Of a stretch of DNA of 64,000 bases, positions 25,713-37,248 are shown one piece after another. The stretch lies in assembly GCA_035578155.1 (NCBI GenBank), contig JAPWDM010000005.1, positions 46,588,954 to 46,652,953 on the forward strand. The letters are read 5' to 3'. A program made the translations under genes and the position numbers. Source of the stretch: Brachynemurus nebulosus. Taxonomy: Eukaryota; Arthropoda; Insecta; Neuroptera; Myrmeleontidae. Under the pieces are notes generated by a model. The model worked only from the letters and a program-made list of their open reading frames with translations. It was not told where the DNA came from and searched no databases. Numbering within the stretch: the first letter of the stretch is position 1; every line of letters begins with the position of its first letter.

Positions 25713-26567
25713 TAAATGTATGTGTAAATAAATTTTATTGGATAGCACCTCAGATTCTAGGCGTCTGGGGGCGTCAACACAAAATCTGTCATAGTTCATA
25801 GACCATAACAGTCGTTGTAATAGCTGAAATTTGATGGATTTGTCAATTACTAGGATAGAATTCTACTAATTTTCATAATGATCGGTCGAATCGTTTAATT
25901 TATATCTAAAAAATTAAAATAGAGATCGGAACAACTCAATATAGTTTTACTATATGCTCTTGTTATTATACAGAATAATATACATTACTGTATATGCTAG
26001 TATGTTGAACTATCTGTAATATTTTCATATATTCGATCTGACCAAACTGTCTTCTTTGTTGCTTTACTAATTATTTCCATAAGTAGAACAAAATAAAAAT
26101 TTCTTTTTATTCTGTTGTCCCAGTTTTATACCAACAATATAAGGATATGGTAACAAAAGGATAGAAAAATATTATAAATATACCTTGGTTTTTTTATTAT
26201 CCTTTACTATGATTACTATACATTTAGCCTAAATATTAGAACATTGTGTGAAGTCCTGTAGGTTCGGTTATGGAATCCTATTTAACAATATTCCTCTCAA
26301 GGGATCTCTCTGTCAACAAAACAATGCCATCCAGCTGTGTATTACTACCGTATATACTAACAATCACAGTATCATTGTAAATTAGTTGGTTAGTTAGGTA
26401 TGTTGAGTTTTAGTAGTGGGGGCAAGGGTGGGAGGTAATTTCGCAGAGTGATTTTAATTAATTTTATTGTCGATTATATTATTACTGTAAATTATATAAT
26501 AATAATTTTACGTTGTTGGAATAACAAGTTGAAAAGAAAAAAAAATTTACTATCTTTTGATATTTAA

Positions 26568-27844
26568 AGCTGAGCGTACACTAGGTCGACAACGCGGCGC
26601 AGCGTAGTGCGGAATTTTTTATACGAAGTTCGTTCAGTTGGAAGCTCGGTGCGGTGCGTTGCTGCATAGAGCGTATATTATTTTTAGTTGCTATGCAATT
26701 CATAGTAATTAGTAATTAAGTCTATAATTTAATTATTACTATTTATTACATCACTAGCCGTATACCCGATGGGTTTTCCCATCGGCAACATCTTTTTATT
26801 AGGTACTCACTGCTCACTTTCAATGTTTTTCAAAAGCCTAAATACCAATTTCCATGTTTCTAATTTAAAAAATTACGAACTTCGCATACGAACTTTCATT
26901 TTCTGTTTTAACCCCTCAGGGAATGTATTTCCAGAAACGTTAGAAGCCTAAACATCAACCTTCCTATTTTCTGTGCTAAATGTCGTCCTTCTAAACCCAA
27001 CAGTTTAGGCGGTGCATTGTCTGTCAATCAAGTATGTAAAATATTATTTATTTGAATAGTCATAGTAACATATTTTTCTAACTTCAAAAATACGAATTTC
27101 CATAAAAATTTGCATTCCCTATTTAACCCACTTAGGGGGCGAATTTTTAAAATTCCTTTCTTAGTGGTCATTTACGTTACATAGGGAACTCCTGTGCAAA
27201 ATTTCATTCTTCTAAACCCAACGGTTTAGGCTGTGCGTTGTCTGTCAGTCAGTCAGTGTTAGAAATTTATTAAGTAGATGTTTTATTAGTAAAATTTGAC
27301 ATACCTTAATATCAATTTCGATTACTGTATTTGCCATTTTTGTTAGCTTGAAATAAACCAATCAAATTCTAATGTTAAATTAATTAGTTATAATATTTTA
27401 AATAAAGTTTGTTTTATGTCCTGTTAAAAGTTAATATTTTGATACCATTAATAACGGTTTCGTCTTTCCATTAATAATAAAATACAAAAATTTTAGTTAA
27501 TAATAATTAAAAATGGAATCCTTCCATCGTTATATTTTATATTCCAACTATATCGTTTAAAATATATATTCATACATTAATTGACAATAAAAATAAATAA
27601 AATATGTTTTAAAGTAAATTACAACCTATCATAACAAAACTATATTCGTTATCCAACACGTAATTTTATTTATCACGGATTAGAGTAGAAAAAAAGTGTG
27701 AAGAAAGACACGAACAGGCTCCAAGAGCCATCGAAATTGCCTACTATACCGTTCACTATATAGATCGAGAGAACGGTGCGGCTCCGATCTTAAGAAGCTT
27801 CGAGAAATAATGCCCCGTGCTGCCGACCTAGTGGACGCTCAGCT
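26568..27844. mobile_element. TIR element with TAA flanks, containing a Helitron-like end
   Basis: AGCTGAGCGTACACTAGGTC at the left matches the complement of the right end at 21 of about 24 positions, and TAA lies outside both ends (Harbinger-type duplication). The inside is GC-rich near the ends and contains a separate Helitron-like segment (26752-27262). Confidence 0.65.
26752..27262 (-). mobile_element. Helitron-like non-autonomous element (minus strand 3' end)
   Basis: Read on the minus strand it ends with the perfect hairpin CCGATGGG-AAAA-CCCATCGG followed by GTATACGGCTAGT, the hairpin-plus-CTAG layout of Helitron/Helentron 3' ends. Upstream are two diverged units containing 'ttctaaacccaac.gtttagg' and 'tgtctgtca'. 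Confidence 0.5.
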
Positions 27845-28369
27845 TAATATATTTTTGTTTTTTTTGTTTTTCGCTTAAACTTGCTGGAAAGAAAAATTAA
27901 TTGCCGTTAAAATAATTTTTTGATCGTTAAAATATTTTTTAACTGATAAATTTTGTTATTCAATAAAATAAATTGCTGCTCAAATACTTGTAATTTATTC
28001 CCTTATTAAAATGATATCTACGTGAGTAAAAATATAATAACTGTTTTATATCGTCTTACAATTTCGACGAAACACTCAAATTTTATGATAAATATATTTA
28101 ATTTCACATATACTGATGTCTAACGGAGTGATAAAAAACTTTTTCAAGACCATTATTTGCTATAAATATGTTTAAATGTGAATGTTTTTATAAAGTTGAA
28201 AGAAAAGTTTCAAGTGTGTAATATTTTGAAGTAGCTTTTATCCTTGGCTTTGTTTGTGTGGTATTTGAAATCATTTGACATCAAGCTGACATCCGTTAAT
28301 GTTCAAACGTAGTCAATGATGCATTTTTTTAATAATCAACAATCGTAATCTCATTGTTTCATTTTAAAT

Positions 28370-28620
28370 AGTTTTTCCCACAATAATCAGATGTTTTCCC
28401 GTGGTAAAAAGTAGTTTATGTCCTTCCACGTTCCCCCGATCGATACTATGGAAAGTTTCAAGTGAGGCCTGAAGACGGAACGAACAACGTTTTAAGTACA
28501 TTTCTCCACGGAAATTAGATGTTTTCTTGGGATTAAAAGTAGCCTATACCTCATAGCTATCTTAATGCAGAATTTCAAATCGATTTGTCAGTCGCTCTCG
28601 CTTTTATAATAGCGTTAAAT
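28370..28620. repeat. Two diverged tandem units of about 125 bp
   Basis: Units at 28370-28495 and 28496-28620 share 'cagatgttttcccgtgg' and 'aaaagtag' words. Similar wording occurs at 39460-39560 and 53700-53870. They look like tails of an old interspersed repeat. Confidence 0.4.
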
Positions 28621-30446
28621 AATATAGTATATTGTACAAAAAGTGGGAAAAATGGCTTATTTTTACATTAACACTATGAGCCCCGTGCACTTTCAGAGTA
28701 AACTTCCTCGGAAGCCGACAATATTTTTAAAGAAACTTTATATAAACAAATACATAAAATGATTCAACATTTCAACATGTACATATATGTGATACGTAGG
28801 TACATACATATATTTGACATTCAAACACATTCAAATCAATTAAATAATTACTGAAAGTTTAGATAACAAACTGGTAAAAATAAATAAAAAAAAAAAACAA
28901 ACAAACAAATACTTTTATTATTATTAGATTTTATATTGTTTATTTTAAAATTTTTCATAGAAACCAAGAGAATAGTGTGTGTTGGTGTTTGTGTGAGTTG
29001 AGTATATACACATCGGTGTGGTAATATCACACACATACATAATGCGTAATCAATCGGTCAATTAATCGCTATCGGTTTCTGCGGTTGTTTTAATTATTTT
29101 CGGATGCCGAAGCTGTGGGACTGAAAGTGTTAAAATTTATTTAAATAAATAGTAAAATCTTTTATTAGTTTATGTCAGTTGTAAGATATTCAAATTTTTG
29201 CCAATGCATACTTTGCAACCATGGAAACAAAAATCAGTAACCAAAATGTAACATAATATGTATGTATATTTTCAGAATTATTTATAATTATAGATTTAAG
29301 TATAAAATAGTATATTGTTATTAAATTAACGAAACAGTTTACTTTTTTATTATATTGAGCCGTGGGAAATTATTTCGCACGCTATTTCCGCACGGTGTGG
29401 GCAATTGTTAATTTTTACATATAGTTAGCCCGTAGCCGTGCGCAAAATATTACTTTTAATAGTATGAGTAGAAAAAATGTGTTCAAAATCAAGTTAGTTA
29501 AAATTGTTTGTTACAAGACAGAATTTGAAAATGAGATTCTAAAAAAAAATTGTTTTTGAATGTTTTTGTCCGGGAGTAGGTATTTAAACTTTTAATTTTA
29601 TGAAATATTATCCGAATACATATAGATTTTTCTCCCAGATATTTTGATAAAATTTTGTTTATCAACAAAGTAATTATTGCATTTGATTGTCAAAAATTTT
29701 CGGTTTAATGAAATTTCGACCACTGTGCGTTTAAAAGAAATTTTGTTGAATCAATCGATAAAAGCAAAATTTATTGTTTAAAAAAAAAATTGATGTATGG
29801 TGGAAGCGCTGGTACATTTGTCTTATGACTTTTGAATAATTCGTAGATTGGAAAGTATCTAGGCAGATTTTTTTTACTGTACACATAATTTGTTGATTTT
29901 CGGAGTCGATCGGAAGCTATCCCATTCGCAGTAATTGATAATTCCGTAACTGCGTACTTATTTATAATGTACGAAATAGTAATTTTTTAATTGAAATAAC
30001 TTTTCGAAAGATTTTTTTTTGAAATCAGTCAGTGTTTTCAGTATTGAATAAATGACCTTTTTGAATTAGTTAAGAGAAATAAAATTCTTTCGAAAACTTT
30101 TTTATGGTCGATGATCTTTCAAGTGTGTGTTTGTAAAAAAAAGTTTGATGCGGTTCTAAAAATATGTACCCACTGTCAGAACACCGAATAACTAGCTACT
30201 CGTCTTGTCATAAAATAAATTGATTAACACATACGTTATACGGATCACATAAAAGCAATGATTATATTAATATAATAAATTTGTCGGAACTTGTTATTGT
30301 ATTCGCTCTCTTACATTAGGGGTGTGAGCACGGACCACGCTATACATACAACCAGTTTATTTGCCGTTTGTACATGTGTTGTATGGCCAAAGTTTGGTGG
30401 AGCCCACGCGCATTGATCTGCATTTCAATTAAAACATTTTACGAAC

Positions 30447-30834
30447 CTGTTGCGCCCCATAGTTGTGCCGGTGGTGGTAAGGGCGGTGGCGGTGGTGGTC
30501 CCGTTGGAGGTCCTCCATGTCCAACATGCGGGTGATATTGATGATGGTAACCCATACTATTGTTATACCCATGATGGTAGCCGCCAGCAATGGGACGACC
30601 AACCAAATTCGGATTAAAATCATTGACGAAGGGATTATTTGGCGGTATATTATATGGTCCAGTGTTATTTTGCGGATGGTAGCCATTGTTGTATGAGCAA
30701 TAATTTGGAGGTGGTGGCGGGTGGTGGTAACCGCCACCGTTTAGGTAACCACCTCCACCGGTATCGTTATATTGTGCTCGATTGTAATTGTATATTGACT
30801 GCAGTTGATATTCCATGTAGTTGCAACAATCCAT
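30447..30834 (-). CDS. Exon 1 of a long-intron gene; Gly/His/Pro/Tyr-rich N-terminus, unidentified protein
   Basis: First coding exon of a gene running right to left across the first 31 kb. The ATG at 30834 is in a good insect context (CCAAAATGG). The 129 complete codons begin MDCCNYMEYQ and then become low-complexity, with runs of Gly, His-Pro-Pro and a PPPPPPLPPP stretch near the end. The exon stops at a donor (CAG|GTTCG) in phase 1. Joined to exons at 16925-17107, 7376-7527 and 58-219, all junction phases agree and give 295 open codons. The composition suggests a nuclear or scaffold protein with a disordered N-terminus, but that is inference; I do not recognise the family. A GC-rich exon alone could be chance, but three matching junctions make a real gene likely. 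Confidence 0.75.
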
Positions 30835-31339
30835 TTTGGCGCGCTTTTTCCGTTGACGTGAACTATACGATGGACATTACGGTTTTTGATACGATACAAA
30901 AGTAGTTTATGGAAGTGAAATTCTTCAAATGGCTTGTAAAAAACACATTTTTTTAAAATTTAATTGGCACATCATGTATTTATAATAATATTATGGAGTT
31001 AATTGTTTTCACATAATTACTGTATAATGTTATTGAAGTACGTAACATATACAATCAACCTTAAATAGCGCAAAATCGATTGTCCTTCTTTGAATTGCCA
31101 CGCACGTTGTGAAATTGTAAACATTAATAAAAAGTAGTGACCTAATAAAAACATAACTGTAACAATAAACACTAACGAGGAAAAATCAAAAATTTCAAAA
31201 TAACAATCAAACGAAAACCGTTAAACATGTCTTTATCAACAAATAAAAAAGTTATAACAATCGAAATTTTCGCTGAATCGCTGTCAAATCATTTTCGATT
31301 CCGATTTTTGGTCGAAAACACACCTTTTGTAATGACGTT

Positions 31340-31520
31340 CGTTTAGTTACTAAGGTGGTTCTTTGTCGAGGGTTTTTTTTTTTTTAATCGGAACTCGTTC
31401 TACTTGGACTACTAATGACCAGTCACGGTCGAAACGGTCGACACGGCACCTCGCGCACTATATTATTGACTAACTATTGACAGTTCGCTGTCGAGAAACA
31501 CCGCACATCGTATTACACCT
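31340..31520 (-). promoter_or_regulatory. Possible promoter/leader patch of the long-intron gene
   Basis: A CpG-rich stretch about 0.5-0.7 kb upstream of the exon 1 ATG on the minus strand, with repeated CGACCGTTTCGACCGTGACT words. Placement suggests a promoter or 5' leader; no defined start site is visible. Confidence 0.3.
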
Positions 31521-31859
31521 CAGTGTGAAACAGAAACAACAATAGTATATATCCGTTTCACTTTTTATTACCAACAGAAAATGAGAAAGCTCACATGTTG
31601 GGAAAATGCATAATAACCATACAAGTTAAATAAATGGTTGTTTTCAATTGTTTTCCCGTTTCTGGTGACAAATTTAATTGATTAATTTTTTTTTTTTTTA
31701 TATATAGTTATAACTAACTATAACTATATCCAAAAAGTTGATTTTCAAATTTTCCTATAAGTTTCTTATTTCTTTTCCAAAATATCATGCAAAAGGTGTA
31801 CGCATTTTCTTATTGATATGAAATTTTATCTTTAAAACGGGAGAGGTTTTCAAATTCAA

Positions 31860-32200
31860 ATTTTTGGTGTGCTATGTTGGTATTACGTTCTCGTTGTATT
31901 TGTGGGAGTGCGATCGTTCGTATTGGATTGGCGTTGTTCGCAATGCGCTGTTCTCCGTGCGACGTCCGGACATTGACTGAAGCAGCGTTGTTGAAAAGCG
32001 TCGCGATGCTCGTTCGCACCAATCAATACACCGCCACGCCATGGCGAGACGAAACTCGGTTTCGAGTTGAAACTAACGTTTGTTGTTTCCATCTCTGCTG
32101 GTAGCTACCCGTTCTCTGATGGTAGCTATGTATAAAATAGTATGCTGATATACCCGTTTGGCGCGGTTCACTTCTACGTATAATTTGCTATGTTCCATCA
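31860..32200 (-). promoter_or_regulatory. Second CpG-rich upstream patch
   Basis: GC-rich on an AT-rich background, open in several frames on both strands and with many CG dinucleotides. It could be a 5' non-coding exon or promoter of the minus-strand gene; 32105-32200 also has 'tagctaccc' and 'tacgtagagac' palindromic bits. Uncertain. Confidence 0.3.
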
Positions 32201-33200
32201 TATGTAGTTTCTACGTAGAGACTATATGTTTCTATTATTATCTATTTGCAACAATTATGGGAACTTTGTTCATTTATTGGCTGTATATTTACCAAACCAA
32301 TTGATGTTTTTAATATGCCAATTATTTGCTATTGAGAAAATTGACATTACAATTATCGTCAATTTTACAAAAAAAAAAATTTTAATTATTGTTAGAGTTG
32401 CATGCTCGAATTGATTTATTTTTTAAAGATCATTTCATTATTTCAAAAAATTTTCTTCTATTGCTTCGAAATAATTTAATTTCGACTTTGCCTATCTGAA
32501 GAAAGAAAATTAACATGATAAATTCAGCAAATATATCTACATCGAATTTTTCGTTTTCTAGGTGGTTACTTAGTAGACATAAAAATTCCCAAAACCAGCG
32601 TTTCTTTGAAATTATATTAATTTTTTTTTTGAATTGTGATTCCAAACTTTCCATTCTGAGTGCCCTTTTTTCTTTAAAAACATATTTATTTGAAGTCTCA
32701 AGAATTACCGTCGTAAATTAAAATTAATTAACTCTGAAACTTTTTCCGAAATTTCTTTCTTTTACTTTTATTTATATTTATTTTATTTTTAATCTGAAAT
32801 TACAGTAGAAATTCGATTAAGCGTAACTCGATTATCCGTCAGTTTCTGTAATCCGTCACCGCTTAATGAGAAAAATGCACCTAGTTTTCAAACCCATACA
32901 TAATCCCGTAGAAAAATAAATATTTTGCTAAAATGCAGAACATAATCGCAAAAAATATGAAAATATTTTATATTGGTAATGGTATATAGGGTTTTTATCC
33001 TTTTTGGAACAAACAGACAACCACTTAAATAGGAAATTTCAAAAAAATTTATAAGCTGTATTGCCCCCCCCCCCCCATCGTACACATAACAGTTTGAAAT
33101 ATTCTTTCTTCATTATAAATTTTTTGGAATTTCACATCTAGGCAGTCATTAGCTTAGGCTTTTTAACAAAAAGCAAAAGAACCTTTACCATCGTTACTAA

Positions 33201-34473
33201 TCTATACATATAATAAAATTGTAACGAGACCATTTCTATACATGGAATATTTTTTGAAAATTGTACTGGTACTGTAAATAGTTATCGATGTAGATAGCAA
33301 AGCAGCGATTTTTAGAATTTTTGTCTGTCTCTCTGTCTGTCTGTTCACGCATCACGCAAAAACTATTGGACGGATTTTAATGAAATTTGGTGTGATGATA
33401 ACTTATTACCTGGGTTAGCATCTAAAATACTTTTTACTTCGGGAAAATTTCTCATTCCCACGGGAAAATGGAAAAACCGTTTTGAGCATTTGCACAAATT
33501 AGGCAAAAACTATTGGACGGATTTTAATAAAAGGTGTGGTGACAACTTATTACCTAGGGCAACATTTAAGATACTTTTTACTCCGGGAAATTGCCTAATT
33601 CCTACGGGAAAATAGAAAAACCATTTTGTGCATGTACACGTATTACGCAAAAACTATTGGACAGATTTTGATGAAAATTGGTGTGGTGATAACCTATTAC
33701 TTGGGTCAACATTTAATAGTAGCACTACATTCTCGCGAGGTCGCCTCGACGAGACGTTCGTCGAGGTTTTGACGAGGCGAGACAACACGAGTATGTACCG
33801 TCTACACTCTCGCTCATTACTCAGTTATTCATACTGCTCATCGCGTTCCTGTAGTTTGAAATGTCAGTCATAGATGGACAAGATGGGTGATGTCGGTGAC
33901 ATGGATTCAAATAACTGCTGCTGCAGTTCTATGTACTGTTGAATCCTATAATTTTCTTCATGCATATTACACAAAAAAGTTTAAAATAACGTTTAAAATA
34001 ACGTTTTTGTAAATTTAAGGCATGATTTTAGGTTATGTATAAAAACATAATAGTACGCAGATATGCAACATATGCAATATCAACACACGAGTATATGCGA
34101 GAGTGTAGTCGATCGCCTCGCCTCGTGTCTCGTGTCCTTTGACTTGTGACAAAAAACCGACTCAGATCGGAGACCTGACGAGGCGAGGCAAGGCTTGACG
34201 AGGTAACACGAGAGCATCAACTACACTCTCGGCCTCGCGTCGCCTCGTGTTGCCTCGACGAGAGTGTAGTGCTACTATAAGATACTTTTTACTCCAGGAA
34301 AATTCCTCATTCCCACGGGAAAATAGAAAAACTATTTTGAGCATGTGCATGCATTACACAAAAATTATTATTCTTTGCAAGTTCTGTATAATTATTACAC
34401 TTACATACTTCTCATTGAGTTTATAACAATGCTTTATAATTGAGTTTATAACGACGTCGCGGGTACGGCTAGT
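33201..34473 (+). mobile_element. Helitron-like element with three 147-bp internal repeats (middle of nest)
   Basis: It starts TCTATACATATAATAAAA and ends CGCGGGTACGGCTAGT, a TC...CTAG(T) layout as in Helentron-associated elements. Inside are three tandem units of about 147 bp starting CAAAAACTATTGGACGGATT (from about 33357, 33503 and 33650), also usual in that group. The third unit is split by the MITE at 33717-34277. Confidence 0.6.
33717..34277. mobile_element. Harbinger-like MITE, CG-rich, with TAA duplication (innermost)
   Basis: Inverted ends TAGTAGCACTACATTCTCG and CGAGAGTGTAGTGCTACTA are flanked by TAA (33714-33716 and 34278-34280). Removing it restores the host repeat unit ('acatttaagatac'), which the other two units confirm. 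Subterminal parts are packed with CGAGGCGAGAC-type words on both strands. The 3-bp TWA-type duplication suggests PIF/Harbinger. 561 bp, no transposase. Confidence 0.8.
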
Positions 34474-34655
34474 AATCACTATAAATACTATTGGAAATTA
34501 AGAAATTTCTGTTATCCGTGCCATTCGATTAATCGTCATAGTGTCGGCACCGACGGTGACGATTAATCGAAGTTCTACTGTACTTGAGAAAGCTTATTTT
34601 ATAATTAAAAAATAATACAAGTAAACAAAATTCGATATATTTCTCACAATCAGTT

Positions 34656-36605
34656 TTAAAGGGTATAGCAAGATAAACATAGAGAAATGACCCACATAGC
34701 CGGTGTCGGTAATAATGTATGTAGTAACATTGGTACCCCAAGTGATTACCAAATATAGGGTCATTGACACATAACCTTGATTTGTCCTTGTATATTAACT
34801 AAAATATGTGTGGGTGCTGTAATTTTTCAAACTCAGTTTTCTCAAAAACTATAACATCTAGGAAAATAAAACCGACGCTAAAATTTAGGTAATACTTGGG
34901 ACTATATTATCTATTTTTTTGACATTTTTCCCTAAATTTTAAAAGTTCAAAATAATTGCATAAAAACTATAATTTATTTTCTAGTATGGTTCTACGTAGT
35001 ATACTTACACCTTTCAAAAAAATACAGAATATTGTTTACCTTATATACTTATAGCACACCAAATTTCATAAAAATTGAAGATGCGCTTTTTGAGTAATAA
35101 ATAATTTATTGAGTATATGGTATGTATTAACCGTAGAAAAGAGTGCTTAAAAATAACTGTATAAAAATTTTTTTAATGTTTTGGTAAAGTTCTAGTATAC
35201 TTGTAGCGTTCAAAAATATATTGTTTAGCCTATCCACTTATGCTACACCAAAGCTCATCATAATAGAAAATGCACTTTTTGAATAATAATTGACGCTGTG
35301 TATTTTGTTTTTACCTATTGATAATTTCAATCACCGTCATCACTATTTTCATTTATAAGCACATTAATCGAATCATTTAAAAATATTTTTGGTAATATTT
35401 CAGCTGGTTGATAAATGCGAGATAAATAATATTACTTACAGCATAATCTTAAATCAAAATCTTTAAGTTTTTCTTTAGACGTAAAATTAAAACCCAGAAA
35501 AAACTAGTCTAAATCTGTACTAAGCCAATACAATCTGAAATTCGTACTTTACAGTAATTACCTACCTGCTCATTAAATACTTAATGGAACTGGTGGAACT
35601 TTTTGAGTAAATTTTAAAACCTATTACAAGTGAATATTACAACAATCAATACAGAGAACCAAATCACTCATAACATGTGTCAAAGCTTAAGTTTTGTTTG
35701 CGAACAGCACAGAATAAGTATGATAAAAAATAGTCTCTTCATATGTTACACAAAGCAAACTCCAAATACATATCAGTGTTTGATCATTGCGCATAAATAT
35801 TTACAAAAGTTACTAATAAATTAATTATTATTACTCAAAAAGCACCCTTTTGATTTTAATGAGCTTTGATGCGGTGTAAGTATGTAGATAAGATGCCCAG
35901 CTCCTATAACTAAAAAATATTGCTGTTATTACCTACTTATATTCGATAAGTCAATTATTATTCAAAAAGCGCATCTTCTATTATGATGAGCTTTGATGTA
36001 GCAAAAGTAGATAGGCTAAACAATATACTGCATTTTTTTGAACGGTGTAAGTATACTTATACTAGAAATTTACCAAAAAAGTTAAGCTTTTTTTTATACA
36101 GTTATTTTTAAGCACTCTTTTCTACTGTTTATACATACCATATACTCAATAAATTATTTATTACTCAAAAAGCGCATCTTCGATTTTAATGAAACTTAGT
36201 GTGCTGTAAGTACATAAGATAAACAATGTTCTGTATTTTTTTTTAAAGGTGTAAGTATACTAGAATTATACTAAAAAATAATTTATATTTTTTATGCCAT
36301 TATTTTGAACTTTTATAATTTAGCGAAAAATATCAAAAAAATATATAATATAGTCCCAAGTATTACCTAATTTTTGACGTCGGTTTTATTTTCCTAGGTG
36401 TTATAGTTTTTGAGAAAACTGAATTTGAAAAATTGCAGCACTCACACATATATTGGTTAATATCTCAAGGACAAATCAAGGCTAAGGGTCAGTGACCCTA
36501 TATTTGGTAATCACTTAGGCTACCAATGGTACTACATAAACATTATTATTACATACATCGGCTATGGGGGCCATTTCCATATGCTTATCTTGCTATACCC
36601 TTTAA
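34656..36605. mobile_element. Large foldback element with TTAA flanks
   Basis: The two halves are long inverted repeats: about 34660-35310 pairs with 35940-36601 at roughly 85% identity by eye, around a spacer of about 640 bp. The extreme ends read TTAA-AGGGTATAGC and GCTATACCCT-TTAA. A TTAA duplication is the piggyBac signature, though the termini lack the usual CCC start. No transposase frame. Confidence 0.65.
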
Positions 36606-37248
36606 ATTACTAAAACACTAGATGTCAATATTTTTTGTTGATTTTGTTTTTTTGAAATAAGTTTTATATTACTTAATCTTTAGAATAAGGTATTTATTAA
36701 TTTATTCGATTAAATTTTGGTTTTCGGGGTTTTCGATGTGTTTTAAGGATTCCTCCATTAGCTATCTGTTAAAAAAGTAATACCATCTTAAACGTGGTAC
36801 ATTTATTAAGTTTCTGAGTTTTGTATGATCAATAAGTTGTTCCCTGAAGAGTAAAAGTAGATTCTAAAGATCTACATCGTATTTATAAAATAATAATTGT
36901 CACTGTTAAAGTAAACACAAGGAAGTCCATTTTAACAATTTTCGATGGTGATTTTTGAAAGTTGTTCAGAGACGTTGCAAACGTAAGTTTAAATTCTGCA
37001 GGTGTCCCATTAATACCTACGAATTTGTTAAATGTTTTGAAGTCAAAACAAAGATAACACTGCTGAAACATTTCATGAAGGTAATTATTAGACATAATCT
37101 AATAATTTAATATATGTATCTGTATAAATGATTTAACTTTGTTTAATTTTAACACTTGGTAAGTTTTAATATATTCATTTAAACATAATGTCGTTTCAGA
37201 TAATAGAATAAAAACAATATTATTTTTATCTAATTGTGTATCGGATTA
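36606..37248. other. No gene seen
   Basis: AT-rich. The minus-strand open frame at 36883-37095 has no family resemblance and no support. Confidence 0.4.

Larger units (their letters stand above)
17108..30446 (-). other. Intron 1 of the long-intron gene
   Basis: About 13.3 kb, non-coding as far as I can see. It holds a hairpin near exon 2, a tRNA-like fragment, hAT-type, foldback and TIR elements (listed separately), direct repeats near 28.4 kb, and AT-rich filler. The stretches 17400-18940, 19020-19930, 23890-25450 and 28620-30440 show nothing I can name apart from simple repeats and one dispersed repeat at 24220. Confidence 0.5.
30835..32800. other. Upstream region of the long-intron gene, no coding sequence seen
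   Basis: It holds the CpG-rich patches listed separately and a small palindrome near 31700 (AGTTATAACTAACTATAACT). The open frames on both strands at 31810-32104 come from GC-rich composition. Confidence 0.4.
32803..34580. mobile_element. pogo-like MITE (outermost of three nested elements)
   Basis: It starts CAGTAGAAATTCGATTAA and ends with TCGAAGTTCTACTG, flanked by TA on both sides (32801-32802 and 34581-34582). These ends are the known pogo/Tigger-type termini of the Tc1/mariner superfamily. Its own length is about 505 bp once the inserted Helitron-like element (33201-34473) is set aside. No transposase. Confidence 0.75.

Noticed and set aside
30429..30905. Other frames over exon 1 (102-codon minus, 88-codon plus)
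   Set aside because: Shadows of the Gly/His/Pro-rich coding frame, which alone joins in phase with three further exons.
31810..32104. Four overlapping open frames on both strands
   Set aside because: Open in several frames because of CpG-rich composition; more likely promoter or leader DNA.
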